Below, in pieces: positions 36,786-44,501 of a DNA stretch of 64,000 bases (position 1 is its first letter; the number at the start of each line of letters is the position of its first letter). A model generated the notes under the pieces. It saw only the letters and a program-made list of their open reading frames with translations. It did not search any database and was not told where the DNA came from. This DNA comes from Guyparkeria sp. SCN-R1. Its GTDB lineage: Bacteria > Pseudomonadota > Gammaproteobacteria > Halothiobacillales > Halothiobacillaceae. A program made the position numbers and the translations under genes. The stretch spans positions 1 to 64,000 of the forward strand of contig NZ_QZMT01000006.1 in assembly GCF_003932495.1 (NCBI RefSeq), given 5' to 3'.

Positions 36786-36867
36786 TTTGGACCGTAGTCG
36801 CAACGTCCCGCCGTCGGCGGGCCGGAAGCAGCGTTAGGCGCGATCGCGCGCGTCAGCCAGAAACGAA

Positions 36868-36898
36868 AGAAGGCCACCGATCACTCGGTGGCCTTCTT
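36868..36898. terminator. Bidirectional terminator
   Basis: Stem AAGGCCACCGA / TCGGTGGCCTT with an ATCAC-type loop between convergent mgtC-like and glycine-zipper genes, with A-rich and T-rich flanks on the two sides. Confidence 0.82.
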
Positions 36899-36914
36899 GT
36901 CGTCAGGGGAGGAA

Positions 36915-37253
36915 TTAGCAGCGGCCTTTCTTCGCCTGGCCCGGCGGACAGAAATTACCGTGGCCGTGCCCATGGCCGTGGGTCTCGTGATAGCGATAGC
37001 GCTCATGGTGGCCATCGTCGCGATAGTAACGATCATCACGGCTGTTGCGCGTGGTGACGCCGGTGCCGACGGCCGCGCCGATGCCCGAACCGACGATCGC
37101 GCCTCCGCGGCCGCCGACTTCAGCGCCGACGACACCGCCCAGTGCACCGCCGAGCGCACCGCCAATAGCGGCGTCGCGGTGAAGATCGCCGCCGAACGCG
37201 GCCGTGGCCGGCAGGATCAGGGCAGCGAGCAGCGTAGGAATGCGTTTGGTCAT
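36915..37253 (-). CDS. Glycine-zipper 2TM protein with His-rich tail
   Basis: Secreted or membrane protein of 112 residues: signal peptide 1-21 (ending TAAFG), a glycine-zipper hairpin (about 28-62, GGALGGALGGVVGAEVGGRGGAIVG given here by its GxxxG repeats), then an Arg/Tyr/His-rich segment HGHGHGHGN and the terminal FCPPGQAKKGRC. The CPPGxAKKG ending is shared with CigR/RcnB-like envelope proteins. The HGH run may bind metal. Monocistronic, followed by a strong bidirectional terminator. Function unknown. Confidence 0.82.
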   Translation of the reverse strand: MTKRIPTLLAALILPATAAFGGDLHRDAAIGGALGGALGGVVGAEVGGRGGAIVGSGIGAAVGTGVTTRNSRDDRYYRDDGHHERYRYHETHGHGHGHGNFCPPGQAKKGRC

Positions 37254-37369
37254 GGTCTTGCTCCTGTGAGTGATGTCACGGGCGTGCCAAGCGCTGCCTG
37301 GCCGTATCGTGAGCCCGTGATGTTCAACCGATGACCGGTTTGATAGTCAGGCTTATCGCAAGTTCCCAA
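37254..37369. other. Promoter-side spacer of the glycine-zipper gene
   Basis: No gene or repeat recognised here; AGGAG before the ATG at 37253 is the ribosome site of the leftward gene. The remainder of the 390-bp gap is the palindromic element listed next. Confidence 0.5.
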
Positions 37370-37637
37370 GGGAAGGTCTGGACGAATAGCCAATGCCTCT
37401 GGCTTACCGGCTTGTTCGCCATCAAGGCGCCGATGCGAAGGCGGGCTCGTTGCCCGGCGAGGATCGGCAACACCGAAGGCGGGCAAGCCGGCAAGCCCCG
37501 CCGGGCCGGGCCGCCAGGCGCCCATCTGCGGTGTTGCCGCGCTTGCCTATGACTACGGCCATTGGGCTGCGCACGGCGCCTTGCATCTGGACGCCTGACG
37601 ACCCGCAGAGACGTTGGCTATTCGTCCAGACCTTCCC
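37370..37637. repeat. 268-bp near-palindromic element with 24-bp perfect terminal inverted repeats
   Basis: The 24-mer beginning GGGAAGGTCTGG and ending AATAGCCAA at 37370-37393 is repeated without mismatch in reverse complement at 37614-37637. Symmetry continues inward: CTCTG next to each arm, CAAGGCGCC (37423-37431) with GGCGCCTTG (37575-37583), and CGGCAACACCG (37465-37475) with CGGTGTTGCCG (37529-37539), at nearly equal distances (29/30 and 33/35 nt). The right end is 6 nt past the stop of the M16 gene. No ORF inside looks real. It could be a MITE-like mobile element, two diverged inverted copies of a repeat, or a structured RNA. Flanking target duplications are not evident beyond AA. Confidence 0.8.
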
Positions 37638-37643
37638 AAGGCG

Positions 37644-39005
37644 TTATTCGGCCCCGTCGTCCACCTCGGTTTCCTCGGCCGTGGGGCCGACGATCACCAC
37701 CACCCGTTTCTGCGGCTCGACATGCCGTTCGAAGGCCTGACGGATCTCGTCGGCCGTCACGGCCTCGACCCGGTCGGTGTAGTCGTCGAAGTAATCCAGC
37801 GGCAGGTCGAGGAAGGCCAGCGCACCGATTTGCTCGATGATCTTGTCGTTGCTGTTCAGCCGCATCGGAAAGCCGCCGACGATATTGGCCTGACTGTCGG
37901 CCAGTTCCTCGTCGGTCGGCCCCTCGTCGATGAAACGTGATAGTTCCTCATCCATCAACGACAGGGCCGTCCCGACCTGATCATTGCGCGTCTGGATGCC
38001 CATCACCAGCCGTCCACCGACACGCAGCGGCATCAGGTAGCTGTAGGTGCTGTAGGCCAGGCCGCGTTTCTCACGCAGCTCGGACATCAGCCGCGAGGCA
38101 AAGCCGCTGCCACCCAGCATGTGGTTGCCCACGTAGAGCGGCAGGTAGTCCTGGTGCTTGCGTGGAATGCCGTCGAGTGCGACCAGCACCGTCGACTGCT
38201 CCGAGGGGAAGTCGATGCGCACTGTTTCGGACTCTTGGAGCGGCTCCACCTCGGGCAGGGCAGGCGCGGCCTCGCCCGTTGGCAGGTTTTCGGTGAGCGT
38301 GCCCGCCAGGCGGCGCGCCTGCTCGCTGTCCAGGTCGCCGACGATCACCACGGTGGCGTTGGCGGCCACGAACCGCTGCTGGTGGAAGGCACGGACATCC
38401 GAGGGGGCAATCGACTCTACCGACTCGCGGGTGCCGTCGGTGGGGTGGGCGTAGGGGTGATTCCCAAACGCGGTCTTGCGCAACGCGTCGCTGGCAACCG
38501 CCTGCGGGGATTGCTGGCGCGACTGGATGCCGCGCAACTGCTGTTCGCGCTCACGCAGGATGTCCTTGTCCTCGAAGGCCGGCTTGGCGATGACCTCGGC
38601 CATCAGCTCGACCGCCGGCCAGAGCCAATCCTCTTCGGTCAGGCTGCGCAGGCGCACGGCGGTGGATTCGAGGTTGGCGCTGGCGGAGAATTCGGCACCC
38701 ACGCGGGCGAAGCCATCGGCGATCGCCTTGGCATCCCGCTTGCTGGTGCCTTCCTCGAGCAATGAGGCGGTGAGGCTGGCCGTGCCGCCCTTGCCCGCGG
38801 GGTCGCGTGCGCTGCCGGCATCGAAGATCACCCGCGCGTCGACCATCGGCAGGCTGCCGGTGGGGTAGAACAGCACATCGGCGCCGTTGTCGGTCTGCCA
38901 GGTCTCGACCGGCAGGACCGGCTCGGCACGCGCGGTGGTCGACAGAAGCAGGGCCCCGGCAGCGAGGATTGCCAGCCAAATGGTGTTGCGGGCATCAGTG
39001 GACAC
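37644..39005 (-). CDS. M16 family peptidase-like protein, inactive subunit
   Basis: Periplasmic 453-residue protein (signal peptide about 1-27, ending TTARA) with the two M16 halves, but without the HxxEH zinc motif: the equivalent region reads GGTASLTASLLEEGTSK. The C-terminal half keeps the Arg/Tyr patch (GLAYSTYSY). It overlaps the preceding active M16 gene by 11 nt. Such pairs form heterodimers like mitochondrial processing peptidase or YmxG-type pairs, the inactive partner shaping the chamber. Substrates are unknown. Confidence 0.88.
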   Translation of the reverse strand: MSTDARNTIWLAILAAGALLLSTTARAEPVLPVETWQTDNGADVLFYPTGSLPMVDARVIFDAGSARDPAGKGGTASLTASLLEEGTSKRDAKAIADGFARVGAEFSASANLESTAVRLRSLTEEDWLWPAVELMAEVIAKPAFEDKDILREREQQLRGIQSRQQSPQAVASDALRKTAFGNHPYAHPTDGTRESVESIAPSDVRAFHQQRFVAANATVVIVGDLDSEQARRLAGTLTENLPTGEAAPALPEVEPLQESETVRIDFPSEQSTVLVALDGIPRKHQDYLPLYVGNHMLGGSGFASRLMSELREKRGLAYSTYSYLMPLRVGGRLVMGIQTRNDQVGTALSLMDEELSRFIDEGPTDEELADSQANIVGGFPMRLNSNDKIIEQIGALAFLDLPLDYFDDYTDRVEAVTADEIRQAFERHVEPQKRVVVIVGPTAEETEVDDGAE

Positions 39006-40395
39006 GTTCGATACCTCCGGTCGGGCTGGGCAGGGTGGTCGGCTTGTCGCTCACCGGGTCGAGGGTGGCGATGGTCAGACCATCGTCTTGGAAATACTCG
39101 CGCGCAACGGCCTGTACGTCCTCGACGGTGACCGCTCGCACGCCTTCCACAAAGCGGTCGGCCAGTCGGTAGTCGAGTCCCACCGTCTCGTACATGCCCA
39201 GCTTCATGCCCTGGTAGAACAACGAGTCACGCTGGTAGACGTCCGAGGCGACCACCTGGGCCTTGATGCGCTCGAGTTCCTCTTTCTCGACCGGTTCGTT
39301 CTTCAGCCGTTCGATCTGTTCACGCAACAACCGCTCGACCTCGTCGAGTGGCTGGCCGTCGCGCGGAGTGGCATCGACGGTGAACAGGGTCATTTCGCGG
39401 GCATTCAGGTTGTAGCGCGTGGAGGCTGAGGAGAGCTTGCCCGCGCGCACCAGGTCGTTGTTCAGGCGCGCCCCGGAATCGCCGGCGAGGATGCCGGAGA
39501 CGACGGCGAGCGCGTAGGCGGCACCCGAATCCTCGGCGGTGACCAGCGAGGGCACCTTGTAGCCCATCGTCAGGTGCGGCAGCTTGGCGGGGATGTTGAG
39601 GCTCGCCCGCTTGAGGCCGTGTTGGGCCATCTCCTCGCGAGGCTTGGCCGGGGCCAGGTCGCGCTGCTCGACCTGGCCGTAGTGACGCTCGGCCAAGTCG
39701 ACCACTGCGTCGGGCCCGACGTCGCCGACCACGATCAGGGTGGCGTTGTTGGGCGCGTAATGCTCGCGGTACCAGCGTTGCAGGTCCCCGACGGTGTAGG
39801 CATCGATATCGGTCTTCCAGCCGATGACCGGGTGGTGATAGCCGCTGCTGGTAAACGCCGTGGCGTAGAGCAGCTGGTTCAGGCGGGCATTGGGGTTGTC
39901 GCGCACACGCGAGCGCCATTCCTCCTTGACCACCTCCTTCTCGCGGGCGAACTCCTCGGGATCGATCTCGAGGTTGGCCATGCGATCGGCCTCCCAGCGC
40001 ATCACCGTCTCCAGTTCATCGGCCGACAGGGTCTGGTAGTACCCGGTGAAATCGCGGCCGGTAAACGCGTTCTCCTCGCCACCGAGGCGCGCGACGATGT
40101 CCGAGAACTCGCCGGGGCCGAGGTTTTCCGTGCCCTTGAACATCATGTGCTCGAACATGTGGGCAATTCCGGTGACCCCGCCGGGTTCGTCGACCGAGCC
40201 GACCTTGTACCAGATCTGGTGCGTGACCACCGGGGCCCGCTCGTCCGGCAGGACGAGGACCTTGAGGCCATTGTCGAGCGTGGTTTCGTGGACCGCGGCG
40301 CTCGTCTTGCCCGCGGCCGCCATCGGGGCGGCAATCAGCGCAAGCGAGGAGAGCACGACGGGTAGGAGGGCGGCGAGATAACGTCGGGGTTGCAT
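38995..40395 (-). CDS. M16 family zinc metallopeptidase, active subunit
   Basis: Periplasmic zinc protease of 466 residues with a signal peptide (about 1-29, ending AAAGK). The inverted zinc motif is H79-M-F-E82-H83 within GIAHMFEHMMFKGTEN, and the distal Glu lies in the following helix (TVMRWEADRMANLE). The C-terminal half has the substrate-binding block. It is the first gene of a two-gene operon with the inactive partner. Closest in type to PqqL/ PA0372-like proteases. Confidence 0.9.
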   Translation of the reverse strand: MQPRRYLAALLPVVLSSLALIAAPMAAAGKTSAAVHETTLDNGLKVLVLPDERAPVVTHQIWYKVGSVDEPGGVTGIAHMFEHMMFKGTENLGPGEFSDIVARLGGEENAFTGRDFTGYYQTLSADELETVMRWEADRMANLEIDPEEFAREKEVVKEEWRSRVRDNPNARLNQLLYATAFTSSGYHHPVIGWKTDIDAYTVGDLQRWYREHYAPNNATLIVVGDVGPDAVVDLAERHYGQVEQRDLAPAKPREEMAQHGLKRASLNIPAKLPHLTMGYKVPSLVTAEDSGAAYALAVVSGILAGDSGARLNNDLVRAGKLSSASTRYNLNAREMTLFTVDATPRDGQPLDEVERLLREQIERLKNEPVEKEELERIKAQVVASDVYQRDSLFYQGMKLGMYETVGLDYRLADRFVEGVRAVTVEDVQAVAREYFQDDGLTIATLDPVSDKPTTLPSPTGGIERVH

Positions 40396-40548
40396 GCGTT
40401 TGGGCTACCAAGGGTTGAACGAACGGTCAGCCACGCGGGCATGGCATGGGACAAGTGTGACCTGCGCCAACGGCGGCGGTTTCAATCTCCCGCACCCGGG
40501 TCCAGACTCGAGGCCGGGTTCCGAGAGACGGCCGCGGGAGGTGCTTGC

Positions 40549-41058
40549 ATGGATTTCTCGATCATACAGGGCAATATCGCGACGCAATCGGCCGATTGCC
40601 TGGTCAATGCCGCCGGCACGTCACTCGCAATGGGCAGCGGCGTGGCCGGTGCCCTGCGTGATGCGGCCAGCGGGCCGATCAACGAGGCGGCGATGGCCCA
40701 GGGGTCGGTCCCGCTGGGCGGTGTGGCCGTGACGCAAGGCTTCGATCTGCCCGCTCGCTGGGTGATCCACGCGGCGGCCATGCCGCATTACGGCGATGGG
40801 CGCGCCACGGAGCATAGTATCCGTGCGGCGGTTCGCAACACCTTGGCCAAGGCCGACGAACTGGGGTGTTGCTCAATGGTGATCCCGCCGCTGGGCTGCG
40901 GGGTGGCCGGTTTTGATTTTGCCACCGGGGTGCGCCTGATCCTCGAGGAGATCGACCGCTACGAGCCCGTCACGTTGACCGACCTGCGGTTGATCGTCTA
41001 TCGCGAGGCGGATCTTCAGGTGGTCGAGGACGTTGCCCGCGCGGTTCGTGGGGGCTGA
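40549..41058 (+). CDS. Macrodomain protein (ADP-ribose binding)
   Basis: Single macrodomain of 169 residues, from ATG 40549 with GGGAGG before it. Ligand-loop motifs: IIQGNIATQSADCLVNAAGTSLAMGSGVAGAL and the second loop PPLGCGVAGF, given here by GNI, VNAA and GCGVAG. Members bind ADP-ribose and some remove ADP-ribose or deacetylate O-acetyl-ADP-ribose; the Asn of NAAG is kept but the catalytic Asp/Gly region differs from YmdB. Convergent with the nrt operon; stands alone. Confidence 0.88.
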   Translation: MDFSIIQGNIATQSADCLVNAAGTSLAMGSGVAGALRDAASGPINEAAMAQGSVPLGGVAVTQGFDLPARWVIHAAAMPHYGDGRATEHSIRAAVRNTLAKADELGCCSMVIPPLGCGVAGFDFATGVRLILEEIDRYEPVTLTDLRLIVYREADLQVVEDVARAVRGG

Positions 41059-41076
41059 AAAACCAAGGTGACCACG

Positions 41077-41113
41077 AAAAAATCCGGGCCCGGTTGTGCT
41101 CCCGGGGCCGGAT
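41077..41113 (-). terminator. Intrinsic terminator of the nrtABD operon
   Basis: Minus-strand stem ATCCGGCCCCGG / CCGGGCCCGGAT with one mismatch and a short loop, followed by six T, 30-60 nt past the ATPase stop. Confidence 0.78.
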
Positions 41114-41141
41114 GGTGGATGGAGCGAATGCTCCTCGTGGA

Positions 41142-42017
41142 TCAGGCGTTCACTACCCGTCGGGGCCCACTGCGCGGCGCCTCCTCCATCGCCGGCGGCG
41201 TGCCGTCGGATGCCTTGTCCGCGTAGGGCGTGCTCGGCCCGTTGACCAGGAAGTCCATCAGGTGGTTGCGGAACGGGTAGTAGTGCTCGTCGTGGTGCAT
41301 TTCCTGGCGTGAGCGCGGCTTTTTCAGCGGGTTGTAGGCGCATTCGGCCACCTCGGCGAACGGCCCGTTGGTCATCAGCAGGATCTTGTCGGCCAGCAGG
41401 ATCGCCTCGTCGACGTCGTGGGTGATCATGAAGACGGTCTGGTTGGTGGCCTGGCAGATCGCCAGCAGCTCGTCCTGGATCACGCCGCGGGTCAGCGCAT
41501 CCAGTGCACCGAAGGGCTCGTCCATCAGGAGCATCTTCGGTTCGATGGCGAACGCCCGGGCGATGCCGACGCGCTGGCGCATCCCGCCGGAGAGCTGGTG
41601 CGGCTTCTTGTCGATCGCCGGGGTCAGGCCGACCATGTCGACGTACTTTTCCACCTGCGCGTTCACTTCATCCTTGGAGTGGCGCTTGAAGCGGGATTTC
41701 ACCGCGAAGGCGACGTTCTCGCGCACCGTCAGCCAGGGCATCAGGGCGTGGCCCTGGAATACCACGCCGCGGTCGAGACCCGGTCCGGTGACTTCCTTGT
41801 TCTCCATGAAGACGTAGCCGTCGGTCGCGGCATCCAGCCCGGCGAGGATGTTGAGGATGGTCGACTTGCCGCAGCCCGAGTGGCCGATCAGGCAGACGAA
41901 CTCGCCCTTTTCGATCTCGAAGTCGAGGTTCTGGAACACGGTGACCGGTTCCTGGCCCATCGGCGCGGGGAAGGTCTTCTCCAGGCCGTCGACCTGGATG
42001 AATGCGGGGGTAGTCAT
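41142..42017 (-). CDS. nrtD: Nitrate/cyanate-type ABC transporter ATPase
   Basis: Cytoplasmic ATPase of 291 residues. Walker A LIGHSGCGKSTIL, Q-loop FQGHALMPW, signature QLSGGMRQRVGIARA, Walker B MLLMDEPFGALDALT and His-loop ITHDVDEA are present. The C-terminal extension (about 215-291, containing NPLKKPRSRQEMHHDEHYYPFRN region) is typical of NrtD/CynD rather than TauB or SsuB. There is no NrtC-type fused regulatory ATPase. It follows the permease by 2 nt. Substrate could be nitrate, nitrite or cyanate. Confidence 0.9.
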   Translation of the reverse strand: MTTPAFIQVDGLEKTFPAPMGQEPVTVFQNLDFEIEKGEFVCLIGHSGCGKSTILNILAGLDAATDGYVFMENKEVTGPGLDRGVVFQGHALMPWLTVRENVAFAVKSRFKRHSKDEVNAQVEKYVDMVGLTPAIDKKPHQLSGGMRQRVGIARAFAIEPKMLLMDEPFGALDALTRGVIQDELLAICQATNQTVFMITHDVDEAILLADKILLMTNGPFAEVAECAYNPLKKPRSRQEMHHDEHYYPFRNHLMDFLVNGPSTPYADKASDGTPPAMEEAPRSGPRRVVNA

Positions 42018-42019
42018 GT

Positions 42020-42862
42020 TCAGACCTCCTTATAGCTGACGGCCTTGCCAAGCAGGCCGAAGATCATGTCGAGGATCATGCCGACCACGCCGATCAGGAG
42101 GATGGCGAAGATCACGTTGGCGAGATCGAGGTTGTTCCACTCGTTCCAGATGAAGTAGCCGATGCCGGTACCGCCGACGAGCATTTCCGCGGCGACGATG
42201 ACCAGCCAGGCGATGCCCATCGAGATGCGCATGCCGGTGAGAATCGTCGGGGCCGCCGCCGGCAGGATCACCTTGAACGCCTTCTTGATCGGGCTGACCT
42301 CGAGGGTCTTGGCCACGGCGAGCCAGTCGTCGCGGACCGAGGCGACCCCGTAGGCGGTGTTCACCATCATTGGCCAGATCGAGCAGATGAAGATCACGAA
42401 GATCGAGGAGATCGAGGCGTCCTGGATGATGTAGAGGGCCAGCGGCATCCAGGCGAGCGGCGATATGGGCTTGAGGATCTGGATGTACGGGTCGAGTGCC
42501 TTGTGCATCAACGGCGACATGCCGATCAGAAAGCCCAGCGGCACGGCGACCAGCGCGGCGAGCGCGAAGCCGGCGAGCACCCGCCAGAGCGAATGGGCCA
42601 GCTGGATGCCGATGCCCATGTCGTTGGAGCCCGAGACGTAGAACGGGTCGGACAGGTGCGTCCAGATCGCCGAGCCGATGTCCCCCGGGGTGGGGATGTC
42701 GGATTCCTGGACGGTATCCAGCCCCATCATCGCGGCGTAATCGGGATCCATGTCGCCGAGGTCGACCTGGGTGGGCAGGGTCGCCCCCCACCACGCGCCG
42801 ATGAAGGCGAGCAGCAGGAGAATCGAGACGATGCCACCCCGTAAGCGCAGTGACTGACTCAT
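42020..42862 (-). CDS. nrtB: Nitrate/cyanate-type ABC transporter permease
   Basis: Inner-membrane permease of 280 residues, about six TM helices. The EAA loop reads SPIKKAFKVILPAAAPTILTGMRISMGIAWLVIVAAEML, identified by LPAAAPTILTG and GIAW. An insertion of about 60 residues after TM1 (acidic, GDMDPDYAAMMGLDTVQES) is usual for proteobacterial NrtB. It lies between the binding-protein gene (3 nt) and the ATPase gene (2 nt). Confidence 0.9.
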   Translation of the reverse strand: MSQSLRLRGGIVSILLLLAFIGAWWGATLPTQVDLGDMDPDYAAMMGLDTVQESDIPTPGDIGSAIWTHLSDPFYVSGSNDMGIGIQLAHSLWRVLAGFALAALVAVPLGFLIGMSPLMHKALDPYIQILKPISPLAWMPLALYIIQDASISSIFVIFICSIWPMMVNTAYGVASVRDDWLAVAKTLEVSPIKKAFKVILPAAAPTILTGMRISMGIAWLVIVAAEMLVGGTGIGYFIWNEWNNLDLANVIFAILLIGVVGMILDMIFGLLGKAVSYKEV

Positions 42863-42865
42863 GAC

Positions 42866-44242
42866 TTAGGCCCTCCCGATCTCGAACGATTCGAGGTATT
42901 CCTGCGGGCGCGCCGGGTCGAATTCCTTGCCCATGATCATGTGCGTCCGACTGTTGATCTCGGGTGCCGGCAGGCCCATCTCGGCCAGACGCTGGCGCGC
43001 GTCGGTCGCGCGGAAGATCTCCTCGGCGATGTCGGCGTAGTCGATTTCCTCTTCGATGTAGCCCCAGCGCTTCATCTGCGTGAGGATCCACACGCCCATC
43101 GATTCCCACGGGAACGGGTCGAAGTCGGCACGCTCCGGCTCCTCGATGATGTTGCCCAGGCCATCTGCATAGCGGCCGGTCATCACCTGGTCGAGCACGA
43201 TCTTCGGCTGGTTGAGGTAGTTGGCCGGGGCGATCGCCTCGATGATCTCCGGGCGGTTCTCCTTCTTGTGCGCGTAGACCGTGGCGCTGGCGATGGCGCG
43301 GAACAGCGCGGAGAAGGTGTTGGGGTTCTCCTCGACGAAGCTCTTGGTCGCACCGAAGGCACAGCAGGGGTGGCCGTCCCAGAGGTCTTTCGACAGCACG
43401 TGGATGAAGCCGGCGCCCTCGTAGACCGCGCGCTGATTGAACGGCTCGGGGCCGAGGAAACCGTCGATATTGCCGGCCTTGAGGTTGGCGACCATCTCCG
43501 GCGGGGCGATGACCTTGAGCTGGACGTCCTTGTCCGGGTCGACGCCGTGCTCGGCGAGGTAATAGCGCAGCAGCAGGTTGTGCATCGAGTGGTCGTAGGG
43601 GATGCCGAAGGTCATGCCCTTCCAGTTGCTCGGATCACGATTCTCCTTGTGCTTGTTGTGCATCGTGATCGCCTGACCATTGATGTTCTGGATGGTGGCG
43701 ACGTAGGTGTCCTGCTGGCGCGCACCGACCCCGAGCGAGGCGGAGATCGGCATGGGCGAGAGCATGTGCGAGGCGTCGAGCTGGCCATTGGCAACGTTGT
43801 CTCGGATCAGTGCCCAGCCGGCGGTCTTGACCACCTCGACGTCGAGGCCCTCGCGCTCGTAGAAGCCCATCGGGTGGGCCATGATGATCGGCGTGGCGCA
43901 GGTGATCGGGATAAAGCCGACCTTGAGCTTCTTCTTCTCCAGCGGTCCGACCGGGTCGGCGGCGACGGCCTTGGCGGCGGCCATCGGGAAGAAGGTGGAA
44001 ACCGCGGCCATCGCCGTGCTCACGCCGACGGCCTTGAGGAAGTTGCGACGGGTGCGGTCTTCCGGGAACAGCGAGCGCATCACGGACGATTCGACGGCGC
44101 GATTGAGGGCCGCCTCTTCATCCGTCGGGTTGGGGCTGGCGGCGATGGCGGCATTGTGGTCCGCCTGGCTGGCGTGCTTGCCGCAGGTGCAGCCGCGGTG
44201 CAGTGACTTGTCGGGATCGAACGGGTTATCGAATGTGGACAT
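42866..44242 (-). CDS. nrtA: NrtA-like substrate-binding protein
   Basis: Binding protein of 458 residues from ATG 44242. An N-terminal cytoplasm-facing tail of about 60 residues contains H15, C18, C20, H23 and H29 (HRGCTCGKHASQADH), then a Tat signal RRNFLK at 65-70 and hydrophobic helix. The NMT1/NrtA fold follows (LKVGFIPITCATPIIMAHPMGFYEREGLDVEVVKTAGWALIRDNV, recognised by its first strand and FYEREGL). NrtA, CynA and CmpA (nitrate, cyanate, bicarbonate) are too similar to separate by eye. The operon has a sigma-54 promoter 28 nt upstream of this gene. Confidence 0.9.
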   Translation of the reverse strand: MSTFDNPFDPDKSLHRGCTCGKHASQADHNAAIAASPNPTDEEAALNRAVESSVMRSLFPEDRTRRNFLKAVGVSTAMAAVSTFFPMAAAKAVAADPVGPLEKKKLKVGFIPITCATPIIMAHPMGFYEREGLDVEVVKTAGWALIRDNVANGQLDASHMLSPMPISASLGVGARQQDTYVATIQNINGQAITMHNKHKENRDPSNWKGMTFGIPYDHSMHNLLLRYYLAEHGVDPDKDVQLKVIAPPEMVANLKAGNIDGFLGPEPFNQRAVYEGAGFIHVLSKDLWDGHPCCAFGATKSFVEENPNTFSALFRAIASATVYAHKKENRPEIIEAIAPANYLNQPKIVLDQVMTGRYADGLGNIIEEPERADFDPFPWESMGVWILTQMKRWGYIEEEIDYADIAEEIFRATDARQRLAEMGLPAPEINSRTHMIMGKEFDPARPQEYLESFEIGRA

Positions 44243-44280
44243 GGTTTCGTTCTCGGGTCGGTGAGTGACGACCTCGAGAT

Positions 44281-44296
44281 TGCAGATGCCGTGCCA
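44281..44296 (-). promoter_or_regulatory. Sigma-54 promoter of nrtABD
   Basis: Reading leftward: TGGCAC, five bases, CTGCA. The -24 GG and -12 GC are exactly 11 bases apart as required. Predicted start of transcription is near 44270, 28 nt before the nrtA ATG. Confidence 0.78.
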
Positions 44297-44331
44297 CACC
44301 GACCGTTTGCGTCAGATCAGCGCTGAATGGC

Positions 44332-44350
44332 CGAAAATGACGTATTTTCG
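44332..44350. promoter_or_regulatory. Candidate enhancer site (UAS) for the nrt promoter
   Basis: Perfect inverted repeat CGAAAAT-N5-ATTTTCG centred about 71 nt upstream of the predicted nrtA start, in the region where enhancer-binding proteins bind. A smaller perfect palindrome TCAGCGCTGA lies at 44317-44326, between it and the promoter. Confidence 0.55.
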
Positions 44351-44501
44351 CACTACGAAAGAGCGGTGGCGCGCGAGCAATCCCGTTCTTGGTGCGTCCG
44401 CGAGGGCCGTATCGGCGCGCAATGCCCGCCAATGGCGGACAAAGTCATGGGCCTGCTTCTTGCAGCTCCGGGAATGTCACCTATTCGTCCGGAGTTGCCC
44501 C

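Noticed and set aside
37331-37740. Plus-strand frames across the palindromic element
   Set aside because: They run through the inverted repeats and into the M16 gene with no recognisable protein and no ribosome site.
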